From positions 682,001 to 746,000 of the forward strand of contig JAPNXP010000018.1 in the NCBI GenBank assembly GCA_028753945.1: 64,000 nt of DNA. Reading direction: 5' to 3'. Below, piece by piece: positions 1-9,800 of this stretch. The position numbers were made by a program, and so were the translations under genes. Below the pieces are notes generated by a model, which had not been told where the DNA came from, did not search any database, and saw only the letters and a program-made list of their open reading frames with translations. The stretch's first letter is position 1, and each line of letters begins with the position of its first letter. The DNA is from Hexactinellida sp. DTS-2022. Lineage: Eukaryota > Porifera > Hexactinellida.

Positions 1-1
1 A

Positions 2-166
2 CACTGTATCGATGTTTGGACTAGGGATGGCAACTTGGTGAAGAGGATTGGCAAGAGGGGCAAGTGCAAGGGAGAGCTTTACTTCCCATTTGATTTGTGT
101 CTTACAAAACAGGGAGCTTTTGTGGTGGCGTCTGGCAATCCTACCGCCCCTTTACAGATACTATAA
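2..166 (+). CDS. 3' end of an NHL-repeat protein gene (5' part off window)
   Basis: An open frame enters from the left edge and stops at 164-166. Its translation resembles the last NHL beta-propeller blade: DVWTRDGNLVKRIGKRG is followed by KGELYFPFDLCL, matching the usual NHL pattern of a variable line, then G-x-G, then F-x-P-x-G. It closely resembles the last 45 residues of the NHL gene at 35349-36590, which also ends one short stretch after an IGKKG-x-x-KGEF motif. I therefore read it as the C-terminus of a paralogue rather than a random fragment. It lies only 130 bp upstream of an asparaginase exon on the same strand, so it may be nested in an intron of that gene. A pseudogene remnant cannot be excluded because only one blade is visible. 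Confidence 0.5.
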   Translation, partial: HCIDVWTRDGNLVKRIGKRGKCKGELYFPFDLCLTKQGAFVVASGNPTAPLQIL

Positions 167-295
167 CAGTTATAACAGATTATTTAAAGAGTATAGTTGT
201 TGTTTATGCTGTTTGTTTCACCCTATACTATATAAATTATTTCATAAATATTAAAGTACCTCCCTACATAGGTATCTCTGTACTGCTGTAATAAG

Positions 296-2550
296 CTGCT
301 GAGAGGAAACAGAGCTACTAAGCTAAGCGCAAACGAATTCGAAGCGTTCTCATCACCCAATGCACCGCCGCTTGCTGTTAAGGGAACTCAATTCAAAAGC
401 AAGTATTGTATTATAGACTAGAGCTAGCTACTATACAGTAGAACCTTGTTAGTAGTACGTCAAAATGCGTTTCGTATTAACCAATATCATTTTATTGAGA
501 AGGCTTTGAAGGGGACTGAATAGTGTTCGTATTAACCAGAATTTCGTAGTAACGAGGTTCTACTATAATGTGTTTAACTCTACAGTTGAGTGGGATATTA
601 TCCACAGGAGCAAGGAACTGGACAAGTTCAGGGTCCATACAGATATGAATGCCTGTGTGGGTGTACTGAGGATATACCCAGGAATATCCTCTCAAGTGGT
701 GAGAGAATTAAGCTGCTTCTCCCACTGATTAGCTGCTATTTATACTTCCTGTCTCTGTAGCTCAAGAACTTCCTGCAGCCTCCGCTCCGGGGAGTGGTGC
801 TGCTTACATACGGCACTGGCAATCTGCCCTCTTATCACGAGGCGCTCAGAGAAGAGATCAGGTCTGCCTGCGAGAGAGACATGATTATCGTTAATATCTC
901 ACAATGCATCAGAGGGCCTGTCACAGCTACCTACGTACTCGGAAAGGTAGAATTACTGCGACGTAATGTTACGATGTAATACAGTAGACTCTCGTAATAC
1001 GAACACGGATAATGCGAAATATCGGTTAAAGAGTACAAGTTTCCCCTAGCATATACAATTGCATGCAAGTGACTCCCTTTTTTTACGAATTTCCGGATAA
1101 TACGAACGCATTTCGACGGTCCCCTGTTGTTAGTATTAACGAGTCTACTGTACTTATAAATCTGTAGAGGTTGTATGACGCAGGAGTTTTGTGTGGCCAC
1201 GACATGACTCCAGAAGCAGCGCTCACTAAGCTCGTATACTTATTCGGGAAAGGTTATTCCACCAATCAGATCAAAAAGGTAACTACACTAAACATTGGAT
1301 TTAACGACAAATCACTAATAACGAGTTTTCTCTTGCCCAGAGGTCCGTAGCAGTATTTGAATCTGCTCGGAATTAGTGATATATCGGATATAGTTACCTT
1401 TTAGCCTGCCCGAACGAGTGTGGTTAAATCCATTGTTTACTGTAATCACTGCACTAATATCAGCACAGAACTAATGTACTGTTAAACAGCTGATCCCAGA
1501 GAACTTGAGAGGAGAGCTCTCCTGCTATTCGCAAGCAGACGAGAAGCAAACTGCAAGCAAGCTACTCAAGGCTATGGCAGAGCACCTCAGTCTAAACTCT
1601 AAACAGGTACAGTGGATGCCGGTTATAAGCACATGGTCGGGAACTCCACTTAATGTGCTTATAAGTTATAACCGACATAAATTATGCAGGGTATATGGCA
1701 ACCGTTTCCCAACATAGTGTGCTTATACCCGATATCTACTGTATAACCACATCAGCTGCTGTATTGGAGTTGCAACTGTGTTTGTAGGAACTGTTGATGC
1801 TCCGCAATGTCCTGATTCCGCCTATTCTGTGTGCGGCAGCTAAAGACGGAGATCTCGACATGATCCTGTCAAACCTGGGCGGCCTCGAGTCTTCTTCTGT
1901 AAGAATGCTCTCTCAATTCAACCAACGATACTAATTGCTTGCTTATACGTAGAGCTATAACTTCGTTAACATCGCGGATTATGACGGCCGCACGGCCCTG
2001 CACATAGCGGTATCGGAGGGGCACTTTGAGGTGGTTAAGTGTCTGCTGCAGCTGGGGGCTAGCGTCCATCAGACGGACAGGTGGAACCAAACCCCGCTAC
2101 GCTGCGCTATTGAGTACAGGTAGGGATATGCCTGCTGACTAGCCTAGTTGTTATCCTGTCTCGATAGGCAATTCCGGATAATAGAGCTGCTGCTACAAAC
2201 AGGAGCTCATCTCAACGAGAACGAATCCACTATTGGCATGCAGACATGCAAGTAGGCTAACTATCCCCAGTTACCCAATAGCTAGTATAACTGTGTGTGT
2301 GTGTAGGGCAGTTAGCGACTCCAATATAGAGCTCCTCCGGGCGTGGAGCTATTCTGGAGCTACTCTCCAGGAGGCTGACTACTCAGGCTGCACTCCAATG
2401 CAACTGGTAACAGTAAAGTCCCCTAAATATACATTCAGTTTTAAATTAATACGTAGTTACTAGTTACTTCTCTCAATCTAGGCTTTGAAACTCAAAAACA
2501 CGAAAATAATAGAATATCTACAATCAGAATCGTCTCAACCTCCTGAATGA
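296..2550 (+). CDS. ASPG: L-asparaginase / 60 kDa lysophospholipase-type protein with ankyrin repeats (5' part missing)
   Basis: Ten exons: 296-402, 608-698, 761-946, 1168-1278, 1490-1606, 1788-1898, 1953-2119, 2168-2251, 2307-2406, 2482-2550. All junctions are GT-AG and phases agree, giving about 380 residues. The first exons give the middle of a type I asparaginase fold: LLRGNRATKLSANEFEAFSS, then VGVLRIYPGISSQ, then GVVLLTYGTGN and IIVNISQC. This matches animal ASPG, which hydrolyses asparagine. Exons 6-9 encode ankyrin repeats (DYDGRTALHIAVSEGHFEVV). The N-terminal catalytic part is not found in the 295 bp upstream, where the end of an NHL gene sits instead. The missing exons either lie further left across a nested gene or are lost. 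A polyadenylation signal follows the stop almost at once. Family assignment is firm; completeness is unknown. Confidence 0.85.
435..566. mobile_element. Short inverted-repeat (pogo/Tigger-like) element in ASPG intron
   Basis: The left end reads CAGTAGAACCTTGTTA and the right end AACGAGGTTCTACTA, which are near reverse complements. The interior shares GGGGACTGAATAGTG and TTCGTATTAACC with copies at 62385 and 62891. It is non-coding and fills most of the 205-bp intron. Confidence 0.7.
980..1152. mobile_element. Inverted-repeat MITE (pogo/Tigger-like) in ASPG intron
   Basis: The ends are ACAGTAGACTCTCGTAATAC on the left and GTATTAACGAGTCTACTGTA on the right, forming terminal inverted repeats of about 24 bp with flanking TA. 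There is no open frame. It makes up most of the 221-bp intron and is related to copies at 46921, 54624 and 55644. Confidence 0.8.
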
Positions 2551-2552
2551 AG

Positions 2553-2558
2553 AATAAA
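2553..2558 (+). promoter_or_regulatory. Polyadenylation signal AATAAA after ASPG
   Basis: A canonical AATAAA begins 3 bp after the ASPG stop codon, implying a very short 3'UTR. The rest of 2559-2795 is AT-rich with no gene I can see. Confidence 0.55.
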
Positions 2559-2795
2559 TTTTATGCTATTCCATTCCAGCTCAGCTCCCTATTCTTAAAC
2601 CTTTCCACAAATACTTCACTTAACATATTTCATTTATTATCCATGCCGACTACGCGTACAATTTTTAATTTATCTATGTATTAATTCCGTAAACAAAGTT
2701 ATTCAAACACTTCATATAAAGATAACAAAATATATAATATATAAATACATCCGTAAATATTAATTTAATCACGAACTATAAACCAGTTTCGGATA

Positions 2796-5099
2796 TTACT
2801 GCTCGGGAGAGACCGAGGTATTCTCTATACCCACGGCCTCTTGATTCCCAGTATTAGCATCTACCATGTCGAATTTCAAATCTTTCTCTTCCAGTGGGCT
2901 ATCTGGGAGCAATTCAACCTCGGACTTCCGACTGTAGATAGACTGCTTCTTAAACTTATCTATTTTCGATCTTTGCGGACTGTAATCTCTCGCTTTCTCT
3001 GACTCGCTAGTCCCCCCGTCTTTCCCCCTGAATTTCCTTCGGTGGAATACCTTCTTTAGCAGGTCCTTGTTGTTAAGCACGTAGAGTAGGAAGAACATGA
3101 GCCCCTGTGGGGTGGTCAGCAGCACGAATATCCATTGGAATAATGAGACCGAAACGAAGAAGTTTAGCACAGCCACTATCCACGGTATTCCTAGAATCGG
3201 GACCAGTATGAATGATCCGAACGCTGCGGTTCTCGCCTGCTTCAGGCGTGTCATCTGCCGCATTTTCATGCGAAGTCCCAGCATAATTCGCGTAACCGCA
3301 ACCACTAACAGAACCATATTGATAAGCACGACAATAAGCGCAGGACCGATAAAACTCCACACGGTTCCATTTTCAGTCGACAGCCAGCAATACTGGCCTT
3401 TAACCCCGTAGTTGTTCCAGCGGATTCCCACTGTAATAGCGACGATAGGCACTGGCAGCCCCCACCCAGCCATCATCAGGAAGGGATATATCCTCTTAGG
3501 CGTAAACAGTACAAACAGCATATAGAGCACTAGGATGGCCTCACAGAGACTCCACGAGAACACTGATAGGAAAAAGTAATGCAATATTCCGGCTACTATC
3601 CCACACGCTATTTCATTGTCTTTGGCCGTCTCAACTCCGAATACGAAGAAGAATAGGGACACTGTAAGTGCGATAGCGTAGTTGAGGTGCACCATGTACA
3701 GGTCCTTCTTAAACAGTTCTTTCCCGAGTAACAGGAACACTATAATGGACATGATGAGAGCGATCAGGGAGATCACACAGAAAATATACGTTACTACACT
3801 CAGTGCTATTTGCTCGACCTTACTGGTGTCATTCGTGATTGGATTCGGTTTTATGAGAACACTGAAGCTAGTAAAGTGCGAGACAAGACATGTGAAATAG
3901 TTAGCATTGTCTCTGACAGTTGCCAGCCCGTCGAACCCCCACTCCCCCAGCTGTGTGTTCCAATAACCGCACTTCTCTGTGTACCCGCCTGAGGTGGTTA
4001 GCGCCTTCTCCTCGGCTGACGCTCTAAAGGAGACTCTCACAGGCTCGCTGAACACTAGTCGACTCGTGCTGCCCCCTATCGCAAGGGTTAGGAATTTAGG
4101 AATCGATTTCGGGGCATTACTTCCTGCGTTAATTGCAATGTCAACTACTCTACCGAGTTCTTTGCTAAGAGTCATTGTGATTTGCACCACAGAGGTGCCC
4201 AGCTGTGTTTTCAGTGCGTCTACGGTCTCTGTGTGTATTTGTACGAACTCTCCGTCCCTCATAGACATCCTACTTGGGAATACAGACATGCCCTGAGACG
4301 GTGAAGGGACCGGCCCAGCTATCACGAGTATGTTCTTCTCTGAGATTGTTCTCTCGCTCGTAGCGTACCAACCGTAGTCGTTTGAAATCCCATCCAAGCT
4401 GTCAACCAATTTGTTGGTTATACTCAGAGCATTAACAGTGGGAGACATGTAGATTGGTATGTTGCGTGCGTCTAACAAGTTAGAACAGGATTTGAACCAA
4501 TCAGTAGCATACCCGGTTATAGCTTCCGTTTTGCTCGCTCCGGATCTCTCCTTTATCGCCCTCTGTAGGACCTCTAGGCTGTCCACTGCGTTCGTCAGGT
4601 CAGAGGGACTCACGAAGGCTCCGACCGCATTAACCGGGGCATTAGTCGCGCTTGCGAGAGTGCTCGCTAGCTGCTTCGCCTTAGTCAGACTTATACTGCC
4701 CGGGGCAACCGCCCTAAGCTCGTTTAGCTCGCGTCGGATTGTCTCGAATTCTGGATTGAAGCAGGTGCTCAAATCGAATGTTCCCCAGGTTCCCTCTGCA
4801 GAGCACGCTCTCTTTATGCTCCCTACCAGATTTGTACTGCCACTAGCGCTGCATGAAACCCATGCTAATTCCCCCGCGTTCGTGTCTGGCCATTGGTACC
4901 CCCCCTTACTGGCCTGTCCACAGAATCTGATGTTACAGTAGGCCCCTCTATACCCGCTCTTGCATACGCAACTTATAGCATTGTTCTCTCCCACGCAGTT
5001 CCCGTTAATGCACGTGACGTTATTGCAATCACAGTTGATTTTCGTAATACAAGCTGCGAAGCAAATTACCCCAAATAATGTCCGTATAAATGAGGCCAT
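2796..5099 (-). CDS. Adhesion G protein-coupled receptor (EGF, hormone-receptor-like domain, GAIN/GPS, 7TM)
   Basis: A single exon of 767 residues. There is a signal peptide (1-23), one EGF-like domain (about 24-57: CVCKSGYRGAYC), and a hormone-receptor-like Cys/Trp module (about 58-113: YQWPDT, GTWGTFDLSTC). A GAIN-type stalk ends in a GPS around 377-413 (CGYWNTQLGEWGFDGL, then VSHFTSFSVL). Seven membrane segments of the adhesion/secretin type follow from about 427 to 680, with a Ser/Lys-rich tail. At the usual autoproteolysis triad His-Leu-Thr this protein has His-Phe-Thr, so cleavage may be reduced. Only two of the usual four GPS cysteines are evident. The tail has many Ser/Tyr and acidic stretches. 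Subfamily and ligand cannot be named. TAG lies 4 nt before the ATG. Confidence 0.92.
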   Translation of the reverse strand: MASFIRTLFGVICFAACITKINCDCNNVTCINGNCVGENNAISCVCKSGYRGAYCNIRFCGQASKGGYQWPDTNAGELAWVSCSASGSTNLVGSIKRACSAEGTWGTFDLSTCFNPEFETIRRELNELRAVAPGSISLTKAKQLASTLASATNAPVNAVGAFVSPSDLTNAVDSLEVLQRAIKERSGASKTEAITGYATDWFKSCSNLLDARNIPIYMSPTVNALSITNKLVDSLDGISNDYGWYATSERTISEKNILVIAGPVPSPSQGMSVFPSRMSMRDGEFVQIHTETVDALKTQLGTSVVQITMTLSKELGRVVDIAINAGSNAPKSIPKFLTLAIGGSTSRLVFSEPVRVSFRASAEEKALTTSGGYTEKCGYWNTQLGEWGFDGLATVRDNANYFTCLVSHFTSFSVLIKPNPITNDTSKVEQIALSVVTYIFCVISLIALIMSIIVFLLLGKELFKKDLYMVHLNYAIALTVSLFFFVFGVETAKDNEIACGIVAGILHYFFLSVFSWSLCEAILVLYMLFVLFTPKRIYPFLMMAGWGLPVPIVAITVGIRWNNYGVKGQYCWLSTENGTVWSFIGPALIVVLINMVLLVVAVTRIMLGLRMKMRQMTRLKQARTAAFGSFILVPILGIPWIVAVLNFFVSVSLFQWIFVLLTTPQGLMFFLLYVLNNKDLLKKVFHRRKFRGKDGGTSESEKARDYSPQRSKIDKFKKQSIYSRKSEVELLPDSPLEEKDLKFDMVDANTGNQEAVGIENTSVSPEQ

Positions 5100-5268
5100 T
5101 AGTCTATCCGTTTGATTCCAAATCCCTACTCTCCATGTTATTATAAGCTTTATCTAGTTAGCTATTCCCTCCTCCCCTACTCGTGATATGTGTGTTGAGT
5201 TAGATATGAACTCTCACGTTACAAATACGTCTTCCATTCTTCTGAGAATATTATCTTTCTGTCTGAAC

Positions 5269-5380
5269 CAGTGGTTCCAAACCTGGGGTCTACAGACGAC
5301 AGTAGGGTGTCCACAAGATATCAAATTTGTATTACGATCAATGGGAAGGGTCCACGGTTGAATAAGGTTGAGAATCGCTG
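5269..5380. mobile_element. Short hAT-like element
   Basis: It begins CAGTGGTTCCAAACCTGGGG and ends AAGGTTGAGAATCGCTG, typical hAT-type terminal inverted repeats. The same family is at 46977-47122 and 55715-55809. It lies in the 356-bp space between the adhesion GPCR and the INO80B-like gene; nothing else is seen there. Confidence 0.7.
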
Positions 5381-5455
5381 CCTAGGGGAAACTAATCCTT
5401 CCTTGTATAATTCACATTACTGCTAATGCTACTAAGTATAAGCTGCACTAGCTAC

Positions 5456-6510
5456 ATGTCGGATAGCAACGACTGCGAGTCCCGCGGCCCCAGTCCCGCG
5501 AGGAGGAAGAGAAGACAGAGATCTCTCAGGAGCATCCAGAGCCCCAGCAGCCCGGTCAGATTAAAGCTAAAGCTAGACCTGCCCAGGAAGAACTATCCTC
5601 TCAGCTATTTCGAGTCTCCCTTCTCCTCTGACTCCTGCAGCGACCCTCTGTCCCCCTCGGATCCGGAATCCGACTCCAGTGACGCGTGTCCCGCGCTCTC
5701 TCTCAGTGTCAGCATTCCAAGGTGCATATACGAGTGTCAGGGAGACAGATCTGAGAGCAGTGAGTCTCTACACACCAGTCCTACCCAGGTACTAGTTAAC
5801 CGCCGTATTATTACAAGTAACAAGTATAACATACAATACATGTATAACAGGCCGTTCAAATGTTATGTAACACAAAGTTCCCGAAAATTACACACTTCCC
5901 TTTTGTCACACTTTTTTTGACCATTTGCAATACAAATAGGATGGTATGTCACATTGGTTGATTTACAGTATAAGGTCTCAGTCTCACACATTGTATAGTC
6001 AGCTTATACACTCTGCAGGTGCACAGACAGGCTGACGGTCTGACGGCCCGACAGAGAGCCATAGCGGGGATAGCGGAGAGCGAGCTGCTGGAGCTGCCCT
6101 ACTACGACAAGCCGAAGGAGCTCACGGAGGAGATGCGCGCCAAGAAGGCGGAGCTCGCCCTGCAGAGACGTCTGCACAACCAGAGACAGCAGGAGATAAA
6201 CAAACAGGAGACAATAAAGCGACTGCTCACCAGACAATCCCACGCCAAGAAGAAGGAAGGCGAGACCAAGCTATCTCGCTACGACCCCAATCTCTCCTAC
6301 GTAACCTATGTAAGCAGCAGGGACGGGACAACCCTCACATACCCGCCCTCTCTGCCTATAGATCTGGTGTCTAGACTAGCCACGGGTCCCCATAGAGATA
6401 TGCCTGTGTGCGCTGTCCCCTATTGCGGTGTCCCCAGTAAGTACAGGGACTCTACTAGCCTACTCCCCTCTTGCAGCCTCCCCTGCTATAGGATACTCAA
6501 CAGCTGTTAG
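5456..6510 (+). CDS. INO80B: INO80 complex subunit B-like protein (PAPA-1 motif and HIT zinc finger)
   Basis: Two exons, 5456-5788 and 6019-6510, join in phase 0 to give about 274 residues. The first exon encodes a Ser/Pro/Arg-rich acidic region. The second opens with the PAPA-1 motif (LTARQRAIAGIAES, then ELTEEMRAKKAELALQRR), a basic helix with QETIKRLLTRQS. It ends with a HIT zinc finger (CAVPYCGVPSKYRD, then LPSCSLPCY). This order is that of INO80B/IES2, which activates the ATPase of the INO80 nucleosome remodeller in the nucleus. An in-frame upstream ATG at 5426 is possible. I prefer 5456 because a TAG acceptor-like site lies 4 nt before it. Confidence 0.85.
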
Positions 6511-6814
6511 TATCAGCAACAGTAGCATGGTGATAGAATGGGTAAATGGAATGTTGCTCAATACGGCATTCCATAGAGCTGGGACAGCTGGAGTATCCCG
6601 TGGATATGGTTTGTAAATTATTCAGTTCCTCCAAAGGCTATCTATGTATGAAACATTGGATGCCTTAGTAGACTGTGTAAAGTTAATTGATTGGAGACCA
6701 ACTCATTAATTAAGCTCCCCTAATTGCTAATTAAGATACTACTGCAGTGAAGTGGAGTCTTAATTGAAGTTCTTTTGATTGATAGCATGTTCATTTCCAT
6801 AATTAGCGCTATCA

Positions 6815-9800
6815 ATGTCTAGCGAAGCTTTCAACCAGGAGTGGCTTCGCGCGCAGGAGGATACTAATGCTCTGCTTGAATCAGAGTTCCCTCAACAACA
6901 GCCGAAGCCAGAGAAAGACCGCACGCGTATGTTGAAACATTTCTCCTCGATGTACATCAAGTACGTGTTGGTGTACCGTCGGTTGGAGAGTTGCTACGAT
7001 CAGATATTCCATCCCCAGAAGCGGCGACTTCTCCGCACTACCCTGGAGGCCGCTATCGGCAGGATCCTGGAGCTGAAGCACGAGATGATGGGACTAGACT
7101 TCTCGGAGTACCACTACTTCGACGATCTCCTCCTCTCCATGAAACTAACGCCGCAAGACATAGTACTGCCTATTCCAAAGTATGTGTGGACAGTCTTCTT
7201 AATGTTAGATAGAGTGTAATGGTGTGGCCGAATATGTCACAATTCCATAACAGAAAACGAGTGCCAAAATTGGAGTGTTAAATATACACACTTGTATGCA
7301 AGGAATTATCCAGGAGTGCGAGACGCTCCTTTTGAAGCATGATTTTTGTAAAATTTGAATTGTGGAGCGCGAAAATTTGAATCCTATCGTATCCCGTAAC
7401 ATTAATTTGTGATTAAGGCGTATGAAAATTGGACAGACCAGAATTAGCAGAGTATTTATAAATGGCTGTATGCAAGTTGCAAGTTGTATGCCATAATCGA
7501 ATCCCATTTGAGTATTCATTGAATATTTTATTGTTTGGTAGGTTCTTCCAGGAGGACACGGCCGCTGAGTTCAAGGACCGCGAGAAGCTGCTGGGGAGCA
7601 TAATAGCGCAGGTGGGGCCTCTGGACCAGGACGGGGAGCAGGAGACCGCCGCTGAGCTCAGCGCGGAGGAGGCAGTGCGGCTGCTTAAGGTGCACGAGCG
7701 GGCGCGACAGGGGAGGGTCCGCCTGGGGCTCATGAAGGAGATCAGGGCTCGCGAGGAGAGAGAGAGACTGGCCACTATGGAGCGGGGGACTGTGATGCCT
7801 CCGTTCCAGGCTGCCCTGCAAATACAGCGGTTCTGGAAAGGCTACATTACTCGCAGGAAGACGCAGGAGGCTCGGCAACTGGAACTCGAGTTTATAGGAA
7901 TGGTCCCCGCTAAGAGGGACCCCACCAAGCCGTCGCTAACCTCTCAGGTGAGCACAGCTAGCTAACTATTCGTAATCCATGGTACAATGCGATATAATAA
8001 TACTACGGAGATCAAACAGCATTTCTGATAATACATTTGCAATAAGAGAGTGTTCCCGATAGTATTTTATAGTATCCTTATATGTAGACGGTTTATAAAA
8101 GCCCATACAAACTAAGCAAAAAAATTCGAGAGTCGAGACCGTCTATAAATTACGTAGACCAAAGACCCTGTCCACTACTATGGGTAATACTAATTTATAT
8201 GTAAGAAAACCTGGTTTAGAAATAGACGGTCTACATAGAAGTTATTTCTATTTTATACGGTATATGGTGTATTGTATATTGATATTGGCTAAAGTGAAAG
8301 TTCATGTAAATATATTGGTAATTTTGCCGGTTATAAAGGTATTTGTGTTCCGTCACTTTATCAGAATCAGCAAGAAGAATGAATATCACAATAATAATGA
8401 TTCTGATAAATTGCGTCAACTAATAGAAAGACTGTATGGAGCGAAGCTCAGTATCTTGTGATTATATAATTTGATGAAACTAGATTCTTTAGAAACAAAT
8501 TTTCACAAATCGCTCCTAATATCGATAGGTTTCTTATGTAGTGAATAGATTTGACATTGTTGATGCTATATTATTTTCTAGATATAATTACTCATCTATT
8601 CCGGCAGACTGTTATTCAATCGCTTTTTGCATTGGTTAATTCTCAGAATTTCCCAGGAATGTTGTTACCAGACTTGTTAAATATTCCTTTCAAGATTTCT
8701 CATTACAAAGCATTCCGTTTCTCCCTTTAAATTATTGCTAATTAATGGCCACTGATTAACCACTCTATTCTATAAATTGCAACGTACCATACCAAACTCC
8801 CGTTAAAACGAAGTCGGATATAACGAAATACCCGCTTATAACGAAATGGAGATTTCCCCCAGAGTACTAAATGCATTTATTATTATCCGCTTATAACGAA
8901 TATCCGGATATAACGAATTGGAGATTTCCCCCATAGCACTAAATGCATTTATTATTATCTGCTTATAACGAATACAAAGAAATTACAGATCCTAAGCACT
9001 TCGTTATAACGAGAGTTCATTATATTTGTTATCAGGCGAACTGCACAAAAATATTTAGAATATTTCTTGTAACTATTATTATTATTATGTATTTATGTAC
9101 AGAACTCGTTTTAGCTGTATTATTTCAAAAATGTGAGGTTCACTGTCTAACCTCTATTATAAAATCAAGCCACGTTCTAAGTGTTCGCAGGCAGAATCAT
9201 TATTTTATATGCCACTGACCTCAGTATTGCATTTCTAAGTTTTACATTACCTCATTCCGAAGCTTGAGTATATTCCAGGCTTCTACTCCTGCTCTAGCTT
9301 GTAGAGCTGTTGTAGATCCTAGAGGGTATCAGTTAAGTGATGATTCTAATTCCACTTCTCTCTCTTTAAATGTATTATTTATTTGATTAAATCTACATAC
9401 AAAACAGTACTCCTCGCTAAATTTAAATTGGGTCATTTTCATAGGAACAGAATCATGTCAGTAGAAGAAACTCATAAATTTTTGTTTCTGTTTATCAAAA
9501 TTATTTCGAATCAAGAAAGCTTGAATGCAGTTGGGGGTATGCCACCCTTGAATTTGTATTTATTTAGGAGTTAATTTGGTGGGTTCTGGTACCTAGCTAT
9601 CTGTCTACTGACTCTACTAATCACGTTTGTTAAAATCAGCATTTTACCTGCAAATAAGAACTTAGTAGATGCTTTCGCAGCTAATTAGTTACTAAACCTC
9701 ACCTGACTAATTAATAATACAATAAAAACAATATTTACTTGCTGAAAGAAAGAGTAAATATGGCATTATACTTTCCAAATTTCTTGGGGAGATCCCAAGG

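Noticed and set aside
8180..8461. 93-codon frame in the IQCA1 intron
   Set aside because: AT-rich sequence with no domain, no splice context, and repeated CCGTCTATAAA-like blocks nearby that suggest a decayed repeat.
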